The notes: generated by a model from the sequence alone, not told the origin. A stretch of DNA of 64,000 bases from Ephydatia muelleri (GCA_013339895.1 JABACO010000017.1:5022750-5086749); one strand, 5' to 3'; shown: positions 23,895 through 35,853, numbered from the stretch's first letter. Program-made: numbers and translations.

Positions 23895-26800
23895 ACTTGG
23901 CAGAATCGAGGGAAAGGAGTGGGGAGGAAAAGAGAGTTCTAATTATTATGCACACCATTTAATGAGAGATGATGGTATGCATCCTGCTAATGAAGTGATT
24001 AGCCGACAGCCATTAAGAACAATTTAAGAACAGTGTTACATGTACACACTGTATACTGCAGGGTAGTCTAATACGCAGGACGTTTTTCTCCCTTCTAATG
24101 CTACAATTCAATTTTTCATGCCTGCGGTGTACATACATGTACGTTGTGTTGAACCATAGGAGTTTTCGTATGTGACATGCAGTTGGTAATCATCTGCATT
24201 TTAAGTCACCTCATGTACACCGTAAGTTTTGGTGATGTCATACATGTATTTTTAGTTAGGAGGAATGATATATAATTTACAGCCATATGCCGGAGTAGAC
24301 ACAGTACTTCGATAAAACGAGTACCACTTCAATGACCATTGGTTGAACCAATAACTGAATGAACAGTTACTACGTTATCTATTAATGCCAAGTGAGCATA
24401 TGTCACGCTCAATTGCACTGCCAAATATGAAATCACCGGACACAGACATGAAGGAGGGTGGGAAGGGAGGAGAGGAGGGAGGCAGGGATGAAGGATGGCA
24501 GCTGGGAGAACAGAGAGTATTATGCTACACTGCATACTGACTCAATTGTGGTGATAAGGATTAGACATTATAGGCTGAAGTATACACACACAACACACAT
24601 TCATATGAATGGACAGTCTGCTAACAAGACTTCATACACAAGCTATCACCCTGATCAATGCACTATCATACATTTGCATGTGGTGTACTCACAAATGTAC
24701 ATACGGTATCTCCCAGTTACTACCAGTTATGGGTCTCTTCCTAAGCAGTGGGTTTGGTTCAGTCGTAGTTCATTCATCAGAGACGTACAATTATCATTCC
24801 ATCTCCAGTTTCTAGAACATCCTGCAGCAGCGGATAGTGTGTTGTATACTAACAAGGGAGTCTGGGTAAGAGGCTATGCGTGACATTATGATGTGGACGG
24901 AGGCCCAATACCCATGTCTGTACCGCATGCCTCTCAGATGAGAAGGACACCTTAGTGACCGCATGTTATGCCTAAATAGTATGCGCATTCAGTTTGGAGA
25001 GGCTAATTAAATCATCCGCAAGTCACGCTGATCGGGATGAACATGTCGCTTTGTGTACATTCAACTACAGTAGATGAGGAAGCCATGCAGCAATTATGCA
25101 ACTCAAGACTTGTAACTCCACTTTCTGAAGCAGATGAAATAAATGCATAATCGTGTTATACAATCAATTATATACCGGCGTTTATTTGTTGTATAACAGG
25201 TCTATAACTGGCGGATAGGAACAGTATAGTATACTGTGGAGGATACTTGAGTATACTACCAGGGGTATTTTGGGTGTATATCACGATGAACATTGCTCAC
25301 ACTCTTTCAGTAATCGTACGTATATTATGTGGCACTGTCCTATTCTAGTAATCTCGTTAATGATCAGTAATTATAATTATACAAATACAATATACACCAG
25401 AGACGAATAACTGAATGACATATACAAGTCTACCGTGTTAAAATTCTGGTGACGGTACGTAGATCATCCATGGCTTTGCGGTGGCTGGAGCAGATGATGT
25501 AATGGGAGCCTTCCACACACTATTTCCTTGCGTAGTGCTCCATTTTGCTTAAGTGTTTCTTGTTAAGTGCATTGAGAAAGGAATTCAATTCCTCCTATCT
25601 CCACGACAGTCTCTTTCGCGTAAGAGTGCTTGTGTATTGTTCTTCTTTGTCTGACATCATATTTGGAGTGATTTCCCTCCAGCACGATTTCTCTTCATTT
25701 GTAACCTGACGAGACTGTCACTCCACACCTAAAATAGATTCAGTTAGAATTGTATGCATACACTGTATATAACTATTCATTATAGAATGGAAGTAGCATA
25801 TCTACCATGCATTAGGCCTACCCTTTGTTTGCAAGAACGCAATTCCCCTTTTCTTCTTTGTCTGCAAGAGACTGCTTCAAACTGTTTCTATATGCTGTGA
25901 GACCAGCTGCGTGCATCAATAAAAGTGTTTTGTTTGCAGGTGCAAAGACAGCTGCCAGGTGACGTATCTTTTATACTATCCATGTCATGCATATCCAGTT
26001 CTTTTGCCACCAGAGAAACCACTCTATTGTTGTGATCACTGCTGATTCTAGAGAGACATGTATATACAACAACTTTATAAAATTACATATATGCATGCAT
26101 GTACTTACGGTTCTTACAAATGAAGCTGGCTGTCTTCAGTTAAGCGTTGTTAAACTCGATGGATCTTGTTCTACATGCCAAAAGAAATTAAGTGTATACA
26201 TCTAGTCTGTGTATACGATGACATTTTGACTTGCCTGCAGGGCTAGTGGGTTCCTTCAATGCCTTGATTCAGATGACTCTGGAGTTGCTTGAGGTATTGC
26301 TTGTTGATTTTGTTCCTGTATCAGCATCACACTGATCACCTCCTCTAAACGAGTAGACTCTACGTACGCGAGAAGATATTCACGGTTGCCAATGTCACAA
26401 CCCATGGTAGATTGCGGCACAGGATCGCAGGGTCAGTATAACCATCGTAATGGTACTTCAAATCATTTACAGGCTTTCTGATAGAGCAATTGAAACTGTC
26501 TAAAAGTCTGCTGTGTATGCCAGTGTGCTTAGTTAAAAGCGACATATTAGAATCAATAAATATGCAGCATCCCAGCATCCCAGAAGTATTTATCAAGTAC
26601 GGAAATCTTTGGGGTAGACCTAGAACAGGTTCAAAAAGTTTCTTGTCTGCCCAACATGTTCAGCTTGTTATGAAGCACCACTCAATGGTTTTGACAGCCG
26701 CAACACATTAAAGACATGTTCTGCTGTGGTCAATAGCAGAGGAGGAGTTTGTGGTGAAGAACTGCTGACAAAGGTTAAACACAGGGGTTTATATAAGTTG

Positions 26801-27219
26801 GCACCAAAGAAAGTATACACATATAGCCCAGTAAAGCATTCCTTAAATAAACAAAAGGATTCCATAACTTAATTGAACAATGGAGAAGCTGCAAAATATT
26901 GCCAATTGTGATGTGTGATGTGCTGTAGTATGAGTGATGGATTTTAGACCACCTTTATAATCTTCTCCCCTCAACATTAATGTAGATTGGTTCAAAATTT
27001 TGATTGGATTGGAGTCATATACCTTTATACTGAAAATCTTCCTAGAAGTGTAAGATATAACACTGAAAACATAATAATAGTTGGGTGCATTTCAGGACCT
27101 ACAGAGCCAAATCTTAACACAAATCCTTTCCTTGAGCCTATCGATGATTGAATGAATTATGGAATGGTGTGTTACTCAACACAAGTTCCATTTTTGGCTT
27201 TACTTTTTTGCGATGCATG
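23895..27219. other. 3.3 kb intergenic region without a supported gene
   Basis: I see several 60-140 codon frames, none with a recognisable domain. The minus-strand frame at 26360-26596 may be a decayed coding fragment, and the 25400-26300 region has exon-like stretches on the minus strand, but no model held together. Confidence 0.4.
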
Positions 27220-28270
27220 CTAACATCCGTCTCTGCTGATATTCCTGCCACACGGAAAATATGTGGGTTTGCATCTCATGCAGATCGCATGTGTTGTTTG
27301 AAGTGCTTTTAAGGAATTTAAAGTCACACATTTTGGTACAAAACCTGATTACTCAGGCTTCAGCAAAGACTCTTGGAAGGCAAGAGATCAAAAGTCTTAC
27401 GGCGCATAGAATTAGGTAATTCAGCGAATGAGCAAAATGAATTGTGAAAAGAGTGGGGCATTAGATACTCTGAACTTTTTAGACTCCCATATTTTGATGT
27501 GAAGGCCCAATGTTATCGATCCAATGCACAACTTATTATTAGGAGTAGCTAAACATATGATAACAGTGTGGAAAGAAGCTGGTATTATTAGGAGTAGCTA
27601 AACATATGATAACAGTGTGGAAAGAAGCTGGTCTCTTATCCTTTAAAGACTTCAGTTTTATTCAGGAGACCATTGATACTGTTACAGTGCCAGCACAGAT
27701 AGGCTGAATTCCTTACAAGATACATTCTCAAGCTTCATATTTCACTGCTGACCAGTGGTATTAATATATTCAATGTACGCACTTAATAATATTTTACCTC
27801 AAGAGCACTTGATGTGCTGGTCACTGTTTGCAGAGGTTGCTCACTTTATTTGAAGCCATGTATCAATACTGTCGAGTTGGAGAAGGGGGCTGAAATGAGT
27901 TTAAACAAGACACAACAGGTTCTGTCCTGCAGACAAGTATTTACCCTATGTTCACCAAACTGTCAGAAAATGTAACTTGTGATATACCTGATATCATTGT
28001 ACCGACAGTGCTTTCAACGAGCATAAATCTTGTAAATATGAGATGTTAAATCTTTACCAGATGAAGTAGAGTGGCTCAGTAAGGTGTACTTTGCACTGTA
28101 TACGATACATCATTGTCCAATGTTTCATGTATAGGATACTCATTGTCCAATGTTTCATGAAGTATTTTATGATCTTGACTGGCTGAGTGAGAGATTTACG
28201 TCCGCCAAAAGCAAAGGAAACCATTCAGACTGCATAATCGCCTACTAGTTGTCAAACCCAGATGGAAGTA
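27220..28270 (+). pseudogene. Decayed CACTA/tnp2-like transposase fragment
   Basis: Translated in shifting frames, the plus strand gives GTKPDYSGFSKDSWKARD (27337-27390), NVIDPMHNLLLGVAKHM (27510-27560), TVWKEAG, then FIQETIDTVTVPAQIG (27657-27705) and FTADQWY (27742-27762). The order of DPMHN-L-LG, VPxxxGRIPxKI and FxAxQWxxW is what I know from the tnp2-like/DUF4218 transposase group of CACTA-related elements. Stops and frameshifts break it many times. Ends of the element were not found. A 49-bp tandem duplication lies inside it (27534-27631). The call rests on remembered motifs. Confidence 0.6.
27534..27631 (+). repeat. 49-bp exact tandem duplication in the transposase relic
   Basis: TATTATTAGGAGTAGCTAAA begins each of two identical 49-bp copies (27534-27582 and 27583-27631). 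As 49 is not a multiple of three it adds a frameshift to the relic. Confidence 0.95.
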
Positions 28271-28689
28271 TTTAATTAACCAACGGTGAAATACAGGCAG
28301 GCATGGTTCAATACTTTTTTACCCATAATCTTCCAGTGATGATCTCTCAAAGGCAGCAAAAACTGCCCACATATTTGCTTGTGCATTGGTTTCAAGCTCA
28401 CCCCAATTGAGGCATGTTGCTATCTCCAAGTAATATATATTCTGCTGCAACATAAAAAAACTGGTCCTGTGACTTTTATACTTATGTGTAGAATTTGTGT
28501 CGTGCAGCAATGCATCAAACAACAGTAAGATTTCTATACAAAATGGAACATGTGGTAGTTATTTCTCCTATAAATAGAAATCTGTATCTACAACTATCGT
28601 GTGTTATCTTGAATGTAACCATTAAAACATGCAGATAACATTATAAAATATCTATGGTGGATGGTCAGAGACTCTTGTATAATCATGTA

Positions 28690-29250
28690 CTATTTCATCG
28701 CTTGTTTTATTGCTTGTCTAAACGTGGTATAGATCCTTTCAGTGTGCATATAAATAAAAGAACTTAATTTAAAATATAAAACGAACATAGCTGCCTAAAG
28801 ATTAAAAAGAAGTATTTGCGATCAAGAACTTTTTTGATGGCTGCTGGGCAAGTTGTGAGTTTTACAATCACAACACACACTTCATGTTGACATTACAGTA
28901 TCTTGTGCCATGCCCATGGTGACTTGCATTGCATAGTTTTTGCAGCTCTGCACTATCGATGCGCAAAACATGCTGGTCGATCGTTACAACCAGCAGAACA
29001 AAAGGCTGTTGTGCTGTTATAAGTGCCAGGAGGTATTTGTCATCAGGTGGCAGGTATGTGGGACAGCCCATACAATCCTCTCTAAACGTTTATTTTGTTG
29101 TATTTTTGTATGTGTCACAATACAGGGAACTTGCAGGCCACACCTAACTCTTCGCTCGCCCCTGAGGGACGTAGAGAAAAGGTGTTACACCCAGGGGGCA
29201 ATGATACATGAATCACCTGCAAAATGCCCACAGTAAGTGCATTCGAATCG
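28690..29250 (+). repeat. 570-bp tandem duplication, copy 1, with exon-like frame
   Basis: Copies 1 and 2 align with a fixed offset of 570 bp (GATGGCTGCTGGGCAAGTTG at 28836 and 29406; CCACAGTAAGTGCA near 29229 and 29799). Each holds a coding-like stretch containing NMLVDRYNQQN and LCCYKCQEVFVIRWQ, a 72-bp intron-like piece (GTATGT...TACAG, 29054-29125), then a second exon-like part (PHLTLRSPLRDVEK) ending before GTAAGTGC. I recognise no domain. The two are single differences apart in the frame, with amino-acid changes (Q/R, K/E, L/P), so purifying selection is not obvious. Confidence 0.75.
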
Positions 29251-29259
29251 AAGTGTCTG

Positions 29260-29821
29260 TTTCATCGCTCATAATATCAGTGTTTATTGCTTGCCCAAAC
29301 GTGGTATAGATCATATTAGTGCCCATATAAAATAAAAGAGCTTAATTAAAATGAACATAGCCATAGCCTAAAGATTAAAAAGAAGTATTTGTGATCAAGA
29401 ACTTTGATGGCTGCTGGGCAAGTTGTGAGTTTTACAATCACAACACACACTTCATGTTGACATTACAGTATCTTGTGCCATGCCCATGGTGACTTGCATT
29501 GCATAGTTTTGCTGCTCTGTGCTATTGATGCGCGAAACATGCTGGTCGATCGTTACAACCAGCAGAACGAAAGGCCGTTGTGCTGTTATAAGTGCCAGGA
29601 GGTATTTGTCATCAGGTGGCAGGTATGTGGGACAGCCCACACAATCCTCTCTAAACGTTTATTTTGTTGTATTTTTGTATGTGTCACAATACAGGGAACT
29701 CGCAGGCCACACCTAACTCTTCGCTCGCCCCTGAGGGACGTAGAGAAATAGTGTTACACCCAGGGGGCAATGATACATGAATCACCTGCAAAATGTCCAC
29801 AGTAAGTGCAATCGAATCGAC
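29260..29821 (+). repeat. 570-bp tandem duplication, copy 2
   Basis: Second copy of the unit at 28690-29250, with the intron-like segment at 29624-29695. Here the downstream exon-like part is closed by a TAG (RDVEK then stop), unlike copy 1, so at least this copy may be non-functional. Its end abuts the G run and the Gypsy element. Confidence 0.75.
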
Positions 29822-29893
29822 CTGAATCCATGTGGCCTAAAATAGGTAGCAGTGATAATTGATAGGGAGGGGGGGGGGGGGGGAGGGGAGGAG

Positions 29894-29999
29894 TCTGGTG
29901 GACATTAAAAGCTACTGTGAACGACCATTTTCACCAAGGCATGGCATTCTTGTACTCTGTGCTTATATGGCATTGAATCATTGTGTGCAATACTTTACA
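29894..29999 (+). repeat. 5' LTR of the Gypsy element (approximate)
   Basis: Matches 35737-35853 with several gaps. It begins TCTGGTGGACATTAA and ends TACTTTACA before the primer-binding-like site. Boundaries are estimates; about 106 bp is short for an LTR. Confidence 0.55.
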
Positions 30000-30079
30000 T
30001 TGGCGACAAGGGTGGGCATTTATACACTAAAGAGAGATATCTAGCCGGCTAAGTTGGGAAGATAGGGGAATATGACCAT

Positions 30080-30801
30080 ATATTGAAGGTTGGGCTACCT
30101 ATGTGGAGCGATTGCAGCACAACATCAGCACGAATATAGTGGACGATGACCACAAGAAGGATGCATTTTTGGCGTGCATAGGGAACGAAACCTTAGGACT
30201 ACTCCAAGCACTGGTGGTACCTGCTAAACTGGGTGACAAGACATACGATGAGCTAGTAGTTGCATTGACAGCCCATTTTGTGCACACACCGTTAATTAAT
30301 AGCAGAAAAATTCAGGTTTCACAAACGAGAACAAAAAGAAGGTTAGGCCTAAAGAAACTTGCAGAAGACTGCAAATTTGGAGAGACACTAACAGAGACAT
30401 GTGGGACACTGAATGAGAACGTACAGAAGCGTCGCATCACCAAGGTTAATTTGACCTTTGCCAAAGCGTTGGAGGCTACTGAGATAACAGAGCAAGCAGC
30501 CAAAGATGCGAAACAACTACTACGGACGGACAACCCATCAGATGTTCATCAGGTTCTTCAAGCATGGCAGGCAGACAAGCACAATAAAGGTCCACTCATT
30601 GTTACCGCTATGGAAGGAACCATCAATCACATACATGCTGGTTCAAGGAAGATTGTAGATTCTGTCACAAGAAAGGATCGACACATTGCAAGGGTGTGTC
30701 GGAAGAGAATGTCACAGGAAGTGAAGACAACACCAAGGAACTCTGCAGTTATGGAGCTAACCCACGTTGAAATGAAGCAAGGAGAAATGGGTCTAGTGTG
30801 A
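30080..30801 (+). pseudogene. Gag fragment of the Gypsy element
   Basis: A long open frame holds a capsid-like stretch: NIVDDDHKKDAFLACIG, LLQALVVPAKLGDKTYDELV, then LKKLAEDCKFGETL, then LTFAKALEATEITEQAAKD. This order matches Gag of Ty3-type elements. The nucleocapsid knuckle is degenerate (cysteines replaced; only HIARVCRKR remains recognisable). It ends at a stop near 30801 without continuing in frame into the protease region. Confidence 0.7.
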
Positions 30802-30877
30802 CTCTGACTATGACGAGGTAGAAGTCAAGGTTTTGAAGAGGTCTAATATGCAGAAAAGAGGGATGGAGCAATGAAAA

Positions 30878-31542
30878 GTGGAGAAACCGGTATTCGTGGA
30901 AGTTGTGATAGAGGGCCAAGCTGTAAAGAGGGAGCTTAATACAGGAGCTGCTGTTTCCATTCCTTTTAAAACTTATGCAGGACAGTTTTCACATCTACCC
31001 CTTCAGGACACCAGAACAAAACCTAAAACCTACACAGGTGAAAGAGCCTTCCAGAAGGGACAGATTATGGTGAGGGCAGAGAAAGACGCAGTGACGGAAG
31101 AGTTGTCCCTGCTAGTTGTTGATGCCGTTGCAAGGAAGGGATCGGCTGTCCCACATTCCGATAGAATGGGAATCTATAAAAGTCATCAACGTGAGCAAAG
31201 AGGAGGGAAACAAGAAATTGGAAAGGCTTCTAGCCAAGTATCCTGAACTAAAACAACAGAAGATAGGGACTGTAGATGGGAAGAAAGCTCAGCTGAATTT
31301 ACAGGAGGGGGCAACACCCACTTTCATGAAGGTAAGTCCTGTTCCATACAGCCTGCGGAGCCGTGTGGAGGAAGAATTGAATTGTTTCCCCTGTAGAGTC
31401 AAGTGAGTGGGCTTCACCAGTTGTTGTAGTGCCTAAGAAGGATGGCAAAATCAGGATATGTAGTGATTTTCGGGTTACCGTAAACAAGAGAATTCAGGTC
31501 AACAAATATCCCTTACCCAAGGTGGAGGACATATTTTCTATG

Positions 31543-31580
<38 letters not shown>

Positions 31581-32100
31581 AGCATGGTATTTAGCAAAAT
31601 TGACGTGGGTAATGCCTATATGCAGCTGGAGTTAACTGAAGAGTCTAAAGAGTTGTGCCCTATAATACCCTTAAGGGCCTGTACGGTTATCATCGATTGC
31701 CTTTTGGGGTGAGCATCTACTCCTACCATCTGGCAGCGAACAATAAACAAGTCTTGCAAGGAATCAGGAAAATGCAGTGCATGCTGGATGACATCATTAT
31801 TGCAAGAGCTGATGAAGAAGAGCACTTCAGAATTCTGGAGGAGGCATCGGCAAGGTTAGACAGCCACAACATCACCATCAACATAGAGAAATGTGCCTTC
31901 CTGCAGAGCAGGTGGAATTTTGTGGTCATCTGATCAATAAGGAAGGATTCCATAAGATGCCAGGGAAGGTGAATGAATTTGTGGAAGTGCTCGAAGCTCA
32001 GGATGTGTTGCAGCTTCGAGCATTTCTGGGGTTAGTGAATTATTACAACTGTTTACTACCAGACCCGTCTATGGTAAGCACCGCTGCACCAACTGCTTAG
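30878..32100 (+). pseudogene. Protease and reverse transcriptase remnant of the Gypsy element
   Basis: The protease core reads ELNTGAAVSIPF (near 30928-30965), where Asn replaces the catalytic Asp of DTGA. The reverse transcriptase follows: VVVPKKDGKIRICSDFRVTVN (31425-31480), YPLPKVEDIFSMLGG (31507-31550), a 35-base G run, then FSKID-like sequence, GLYGYHRLPFGV, CMLDDIIIA (31782-31805, the catalytic DD box), ECAF-like NIEKCAFLQ, FCGHLINKEG and LRAFLGLVNYY. At least three frame changes are needed, so no active enzyme is made. Confidence 0.75.
31545..31579 (+). repeat. Poly-G run of 35 inside the reverse transcriptase frame
   Basis: The run sits exactly where related reverse transcriptases have a Gly-Gly(-Gly) turn (SMLGG then FSKID). 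It looks like expansion of glycine codons GGG. Confidence 0.9.
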
Positions 32101-32339
32101 AAAGCATACCCAATGGCAATGGTTACCTCAGTGTTCAAAGGCTTTATGTGACATCAAACGGAAGTGAGTCAGGGAATTACTATCATCATTCTCCACGAAG
32201 GGTCTATTCAGAACAGTTGCGGTCTCTCACATTACAAGGACATGGGATAGAACTGCTCCCAATCCATACTAGCATCACAGGAGAAAGTGAGTGGAAGATC
32301 AGGGTTAAAGTGAGCCAGAACCACATCTGAAGCTATCTA

Positions 32340-33384
32340 GTCTGGGAGTAATGCTGCTGGTCCATCCAATGCAAAGAAGAGGAAAGCTGAAGGGGATGAA
32401 GATCAGCATACTACACTGTCAGTGAGTGATGCAGAAGAAATAGTTCAGCAGCTCAAGGAGAAGTTCAACTCCACAACAGCAAGGAGTGAAAGAATAAAAA
32501 TCCTATCAGTACTACCCAAGAGCTGGTCGAACCGCAAGATTGCTAAATAATTTGGTGTCTCCAGATATTTAGCAAGAAGAGCAAAGGAGCTGTTAGCAGA
32601 GAAAGGGATACTTTCCTGCCCTAACCCTAAAGGGGCAGAGCACTTCCTGTAGAAATAGAAAAGGAAGTCCATAAATTTATTTTGACAGACAGCATTAGTG
32701 GTGCAATGCCAGGGAAAATAGATTTTCTATCTGTAATGGGAGCTGACGGGAAAAGGATGCATAGGCAAAAAGACTAGTTCTTTGCAACCTCAAGGAGGCC
32801 TATATAAATCATGCCATCCTGACATGAATATTGGCTTTACCAAATTTTCTCTTCTGCATCCTAAAGAATGTGTATTGGCAGGAGCAAGTGGAACGCATTC
32901 CGTGTGTTTCTGCACTATACATCAAAACACTAAACTCATGATGGTAGGTAGCAAGCTGGAGATACTGACTGGAGGTAAATTTAAACACTATCGGCACTGC
33001 CTTGCAGCTATGCAATGTAACCCTCCAGATGTGGGGTGCTATTTTGGAGAATGCGAATAATGCCCTGGCACAGAACCACTCCATACTTGCCTGCAGGATG
33101 CCATGGATAGGAATGGTGTGGATAGAATTGAATTGCAGCAGTGGACAACAACAGACCGTGCAACATTGGAAACCAAAGTCCTCCATGTAAATGAGTTCTT
33201 GAAACCTTCATTAACAGTTATGCTTCTACATCCTAAACTACCAGCTAGATCATTTGTCTATCCAGCACACAATGATATTATGGATGTAGATCCTTCAGAT
33301 GTGCTAACACGTGTGAGCCCTACAACAGACACTGGTAGAACATACAAGCTAACCAAGGAGATGATGAAGCCAGCCAAACTCTAG
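32340..33384 (+). pseudogene. Relic of an unnamed repeat-associated protein family
   Basis: Sequential fragments read NAAGPSNAKKRKAEGDED (32350-32400), SERIKILSVLPKSWSNRKIAK (32487-32548), LLAEKGILSCPNPKG (32591-32635), CVLAGASGTHSVCFCTIHQN (32871-32930), HYRHCLAAMQCNPP (32987-33027) and a C-terminal FVYPAHNDIMDVDPSDVLTR (33253-33312). I recall this order from large uncharacterised multi-copy proteins in sponge and hydrozoan genomes. The middle, several hundred residues, is deleted at about 33210. A TAA after RKIAK and another after the EHFL near 32652 break it. Function is unknown. A cysteine/histidine pattern (C-x-CTIHQN, CYFGECE) could bind metal. Confidence 0.5.
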
Positions 33385-33835
33385 CAGCTAGACAGTTGAA
33401 TTAGACAGTTGAATTGCCTTTGTAAATCTCGTGGGTTTGTGGTAATGAACACCTAACAAGGACTATGTAAACTGTAGAGCAGAGGAACCTATTAAGGAAC
33501 AACCAACTTCCCTTGACTGCTGCAGACAAACTATGCAGGCTAGAGAGATAATGTAAACACTGTTGGATAGAGAATTTAACGTAGATTACAACTGTACTAA
33601 CCATAGGAAACGTTTTATGAATCCTGGTACCGAAAACTCACTTTTCGGCAAACATACCTCAATGTATGGGAAAGGTACCAAATAAGGAACAACCACATCA
33701 AAGGGTTGTTATATAAACTCTCAACCGCATGGGATTTGTTTGGGGAAGGGGGCGGGTGCTACTTGCTAAAAAATGAAACGGGGTTGCCTAATTATGGCCA
33801 ATAAACGACAGGCCTGTCTCCACTATGTGGGGTAG

Positions 33836-34400
33836 ATGCTTCCTGAAGACATGGTTGGACCCCATGATGTAATCATGGCATCATGTGGTGTGTCATGGGC
33901 AGCACTTTCTGATAAAATAAGCTTTATTGAGGATGGTGTGGCACAAGAGGTGAAGAGGCAGGTTGATATCGAGGCTGCTGCAATGACAATTCAGTACCAT
34001 TCCATCTATGTGGCTGCATGTGCAGTACATTCTGAGCAGGTGCAACATGCTGAACGGACCGGTACCTCTCAGAAAGTACCACTGATAATTCAGATGGAGA
34101 AAGCTTAGATCCACAGGACAACGCTATCCCTACTACAAGTACTCAATTTAAGCATTTGAAAGGTTCAGCTCAGTGCATGACTTCAGCACAATGGATTGAT
34201 GAATATAAGGCTGCTGAGGATATGAAGAGGAGAGAGATAACTGAGAAAGAGGAGCGGCGCAGAAAAAGAAAAGCAGCTCTACAAGAAAACGCTGCATTAG
34301 AGCGCATGAAAGCTATAATGAAATCAGGAGATCGCAAAGGAGCACAATGCTGCACTCCTAGCTTGCCAAATGTTCGTGGAGGATATTTATCCAGCAACTA
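33836..34400 (+). pseudogene. C-terminal remnant of a transposase-like protein (pogo/Tigger-like?)
   Basis: Two broken frames. The second has MTSAQWIDEYKAAEDMKRRE and then a basic charged helix EKEERRRKRKAALQENAALE, ending near 34400. Such an MT/S-A-x-x-I/Y-x-x-x-E then KEERRRKR tail is common at the end of pogo/Tigger transposases. No DDE catalytic core is visible, so the class call is weak. Confidence 0.35.
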
Positions 34401-34900
34401 GTGGGTCAATCAGATTCATTGATTTGCGTATGATCCCTCATTGCAAACCCATAAATTGCTTAAATTTTTAATGAGATTTAGTGTTCCTGCGTTCCACATT
34501 CGGTCCCTTTGCTCTACATGTAAACGACGTTTTGGGGAGGCAACCAAAATGCATATGGCTGCTAGCCTTCAAAGAGGTACCCCAGCCCAACGAATCCTAT
34601 TCCCAAAGATTCAAAACAGCTAAGAGTATAATGTTGCAGGGGCTGTCCTTAAAAAAAAAATTGGTGTGATTATTTGGTATTATTATTTTTTGCTACCTTA
34701 TAAGTCATTGAAATTCATGACATACATTAACCCCATCAGCACACTTTAACCAAAATCACATTTGATGGGTACACCCATCATCTAGTACAGAAATGTTGAA
34801 CCCACACAAAACCACACACAAGCAATGCTCACAAAGTTTATCAAATAATTAATTTGCAGATGGCCATATTTAATAAACGGAACAATATAGGATATACATA
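34401..34900. other. Gypsy interior, no gene recognised
   Basis: Short frames only. A stretch reading CKRRFGEATKMHMAASLQ near 34530-34580 may belong to the preceding transposase relic. Confidence 0.35.
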
Positions 34901-35155
34901 TATGGGACAGTTTCCGCGAAAATTGCCCCACGGTAAAAATGTTATAAAAATGCATCGCGTTTGAATCGCTATAACTTCCCAACGGATAACGCTATCGTCT
35001 CCCTATTTTCAGCACTTCATACTACACCATTTCACGATGAAGTGTTACAAATAGGAGTCGATAGCGTTATTCGTTGGGAAGTTATAGCGATTCAAACGCG
35101 ATGCATTTTTATAATATTTTTACCGTGGGGCAATTTTCGCGGAAACTGTCCCATA
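34901..35155. mobile_element. Foldback MITE, 255 bp, near-perfect
   Basis: Starts TATGGGACAGTTTCCGCGAA and ends with its complement. The arms of about 120 bp differ at only a few positions, around a loop near ACCATTTCACGATG. Its ends are the same as those of the 7.6 kb giant element (36792-44373), so it is an internally deleted or minimal version of that family. It is inserted in the decayed Gypsy element. Confidence 0.9.
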
Positions 35156-35258
35156 TATTGCAATTTTGTGTATTACACTTGGGAGAATATATATATAGGG
35201 GAAATGGTATCTCAATGTGGGAAGGGAAGGTATTTAGGGTGGTACAATTAACTGTGAA

Positions 35259-35740
35259 ATGACCCGTCGGAGACAAAGTGATGGTGAGATGGTAAGAGAC
35301 TATCAACTACGTTGGCAGCCAGCAGTGGTAGAGACAAGGATGGGGTGTAAGCCATACAAAGACAACATACCTGGCACGGGTGGAATTTGGAAGTGTCATG
35401 CAGATCAAATGGTTGATAGGCTTGGTGGAGCGTTTCAGGGTGATCAAAGGGAATCACTGCATGAACAGGAAGATGTTCAGACTGAATTAGAACCAAATCC
35501 AAATAGGGACATAACATGTTAACAAGTCAGCAAGTTACTGGGACTCCACATCCAAGGAATCTAGCGCAAAGAACAGCTTACCATCCACAGAATTAATCAA
35601 CACTGGTTGAGACACAATCATCACCTAGAGCACCCCACCAATTTCTGTGGGAGCATCACCCAGATCATACATTACTCGTCATGGCCGAACAGTTCGCAAG
35701 CCGACTCGCTACCACGACGGCAGTCTCTAATTAGAGTGTG
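35259..35740 (+). pseudogene. Integrase C-terminal tail of the Gypsy element
   Basis: The frame contains RLRWQPAVV-like sequence, then NIPGTGGIWKCHADQMVDR (35367-35425), which resembles the tail of Ty3-type integrases after the core domain. It lacks the HHCC and DDE parts. It ends before the 3' LTR. Confidence 0.5.
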
Positions 35741-35853
35741 GTGTAATTGACATTAATGTATACAATAAGTTATTAACGACCATAGGTATGGCGTTCTTAC
35801 TCTGTGCTTACAGTATATGATTATCCCATTGAATCATTGTGCAATTCTTTACA
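35737..35853 (+). repeat. 3' LTR of the Gypsy element (approximate)
   Basis: TGTGGTGTAATTGACATTAA to CTTTACA. Blocks and order match the 5' copy. The two LTRs differ considerably, which implies an old insertion. Confidence 0.55.

Larger units (their letters stand above)
29894..35853 (+). mobile_element. Decayed Gypsy/Ty3-type LTR retrotransposon, about 6 kb
   Basis: Short LTR-like ends (29894-29999 and 35737-35853) share the blocks CTCTGTGCTTA, CATTGAATCATTGTG and a TTTACA end. A primer-binding-like TTGGCGACAAGGG follows the 5' LTR. Inside, in order, are Gag (30080-30801), a protease remnant and reverse transcriptase (30878-32090), and an integrase C-terminal tail (35259-35740). RNase H and the integrase core are missing. 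The gap is filled by an unrelated protein relic (32340-33384), a transposase-tail-like relic (33836-34400) and a foldback MITE (34901-35155). Frameshifts and stops throughout show it is inactive. Confidence 0.75.

Noticed and set aside
25400-26711. Exon-like stretches on the minus strand (e.g. 26360-26596)
   Set aside because: No consistent splice model and no recognised domain.
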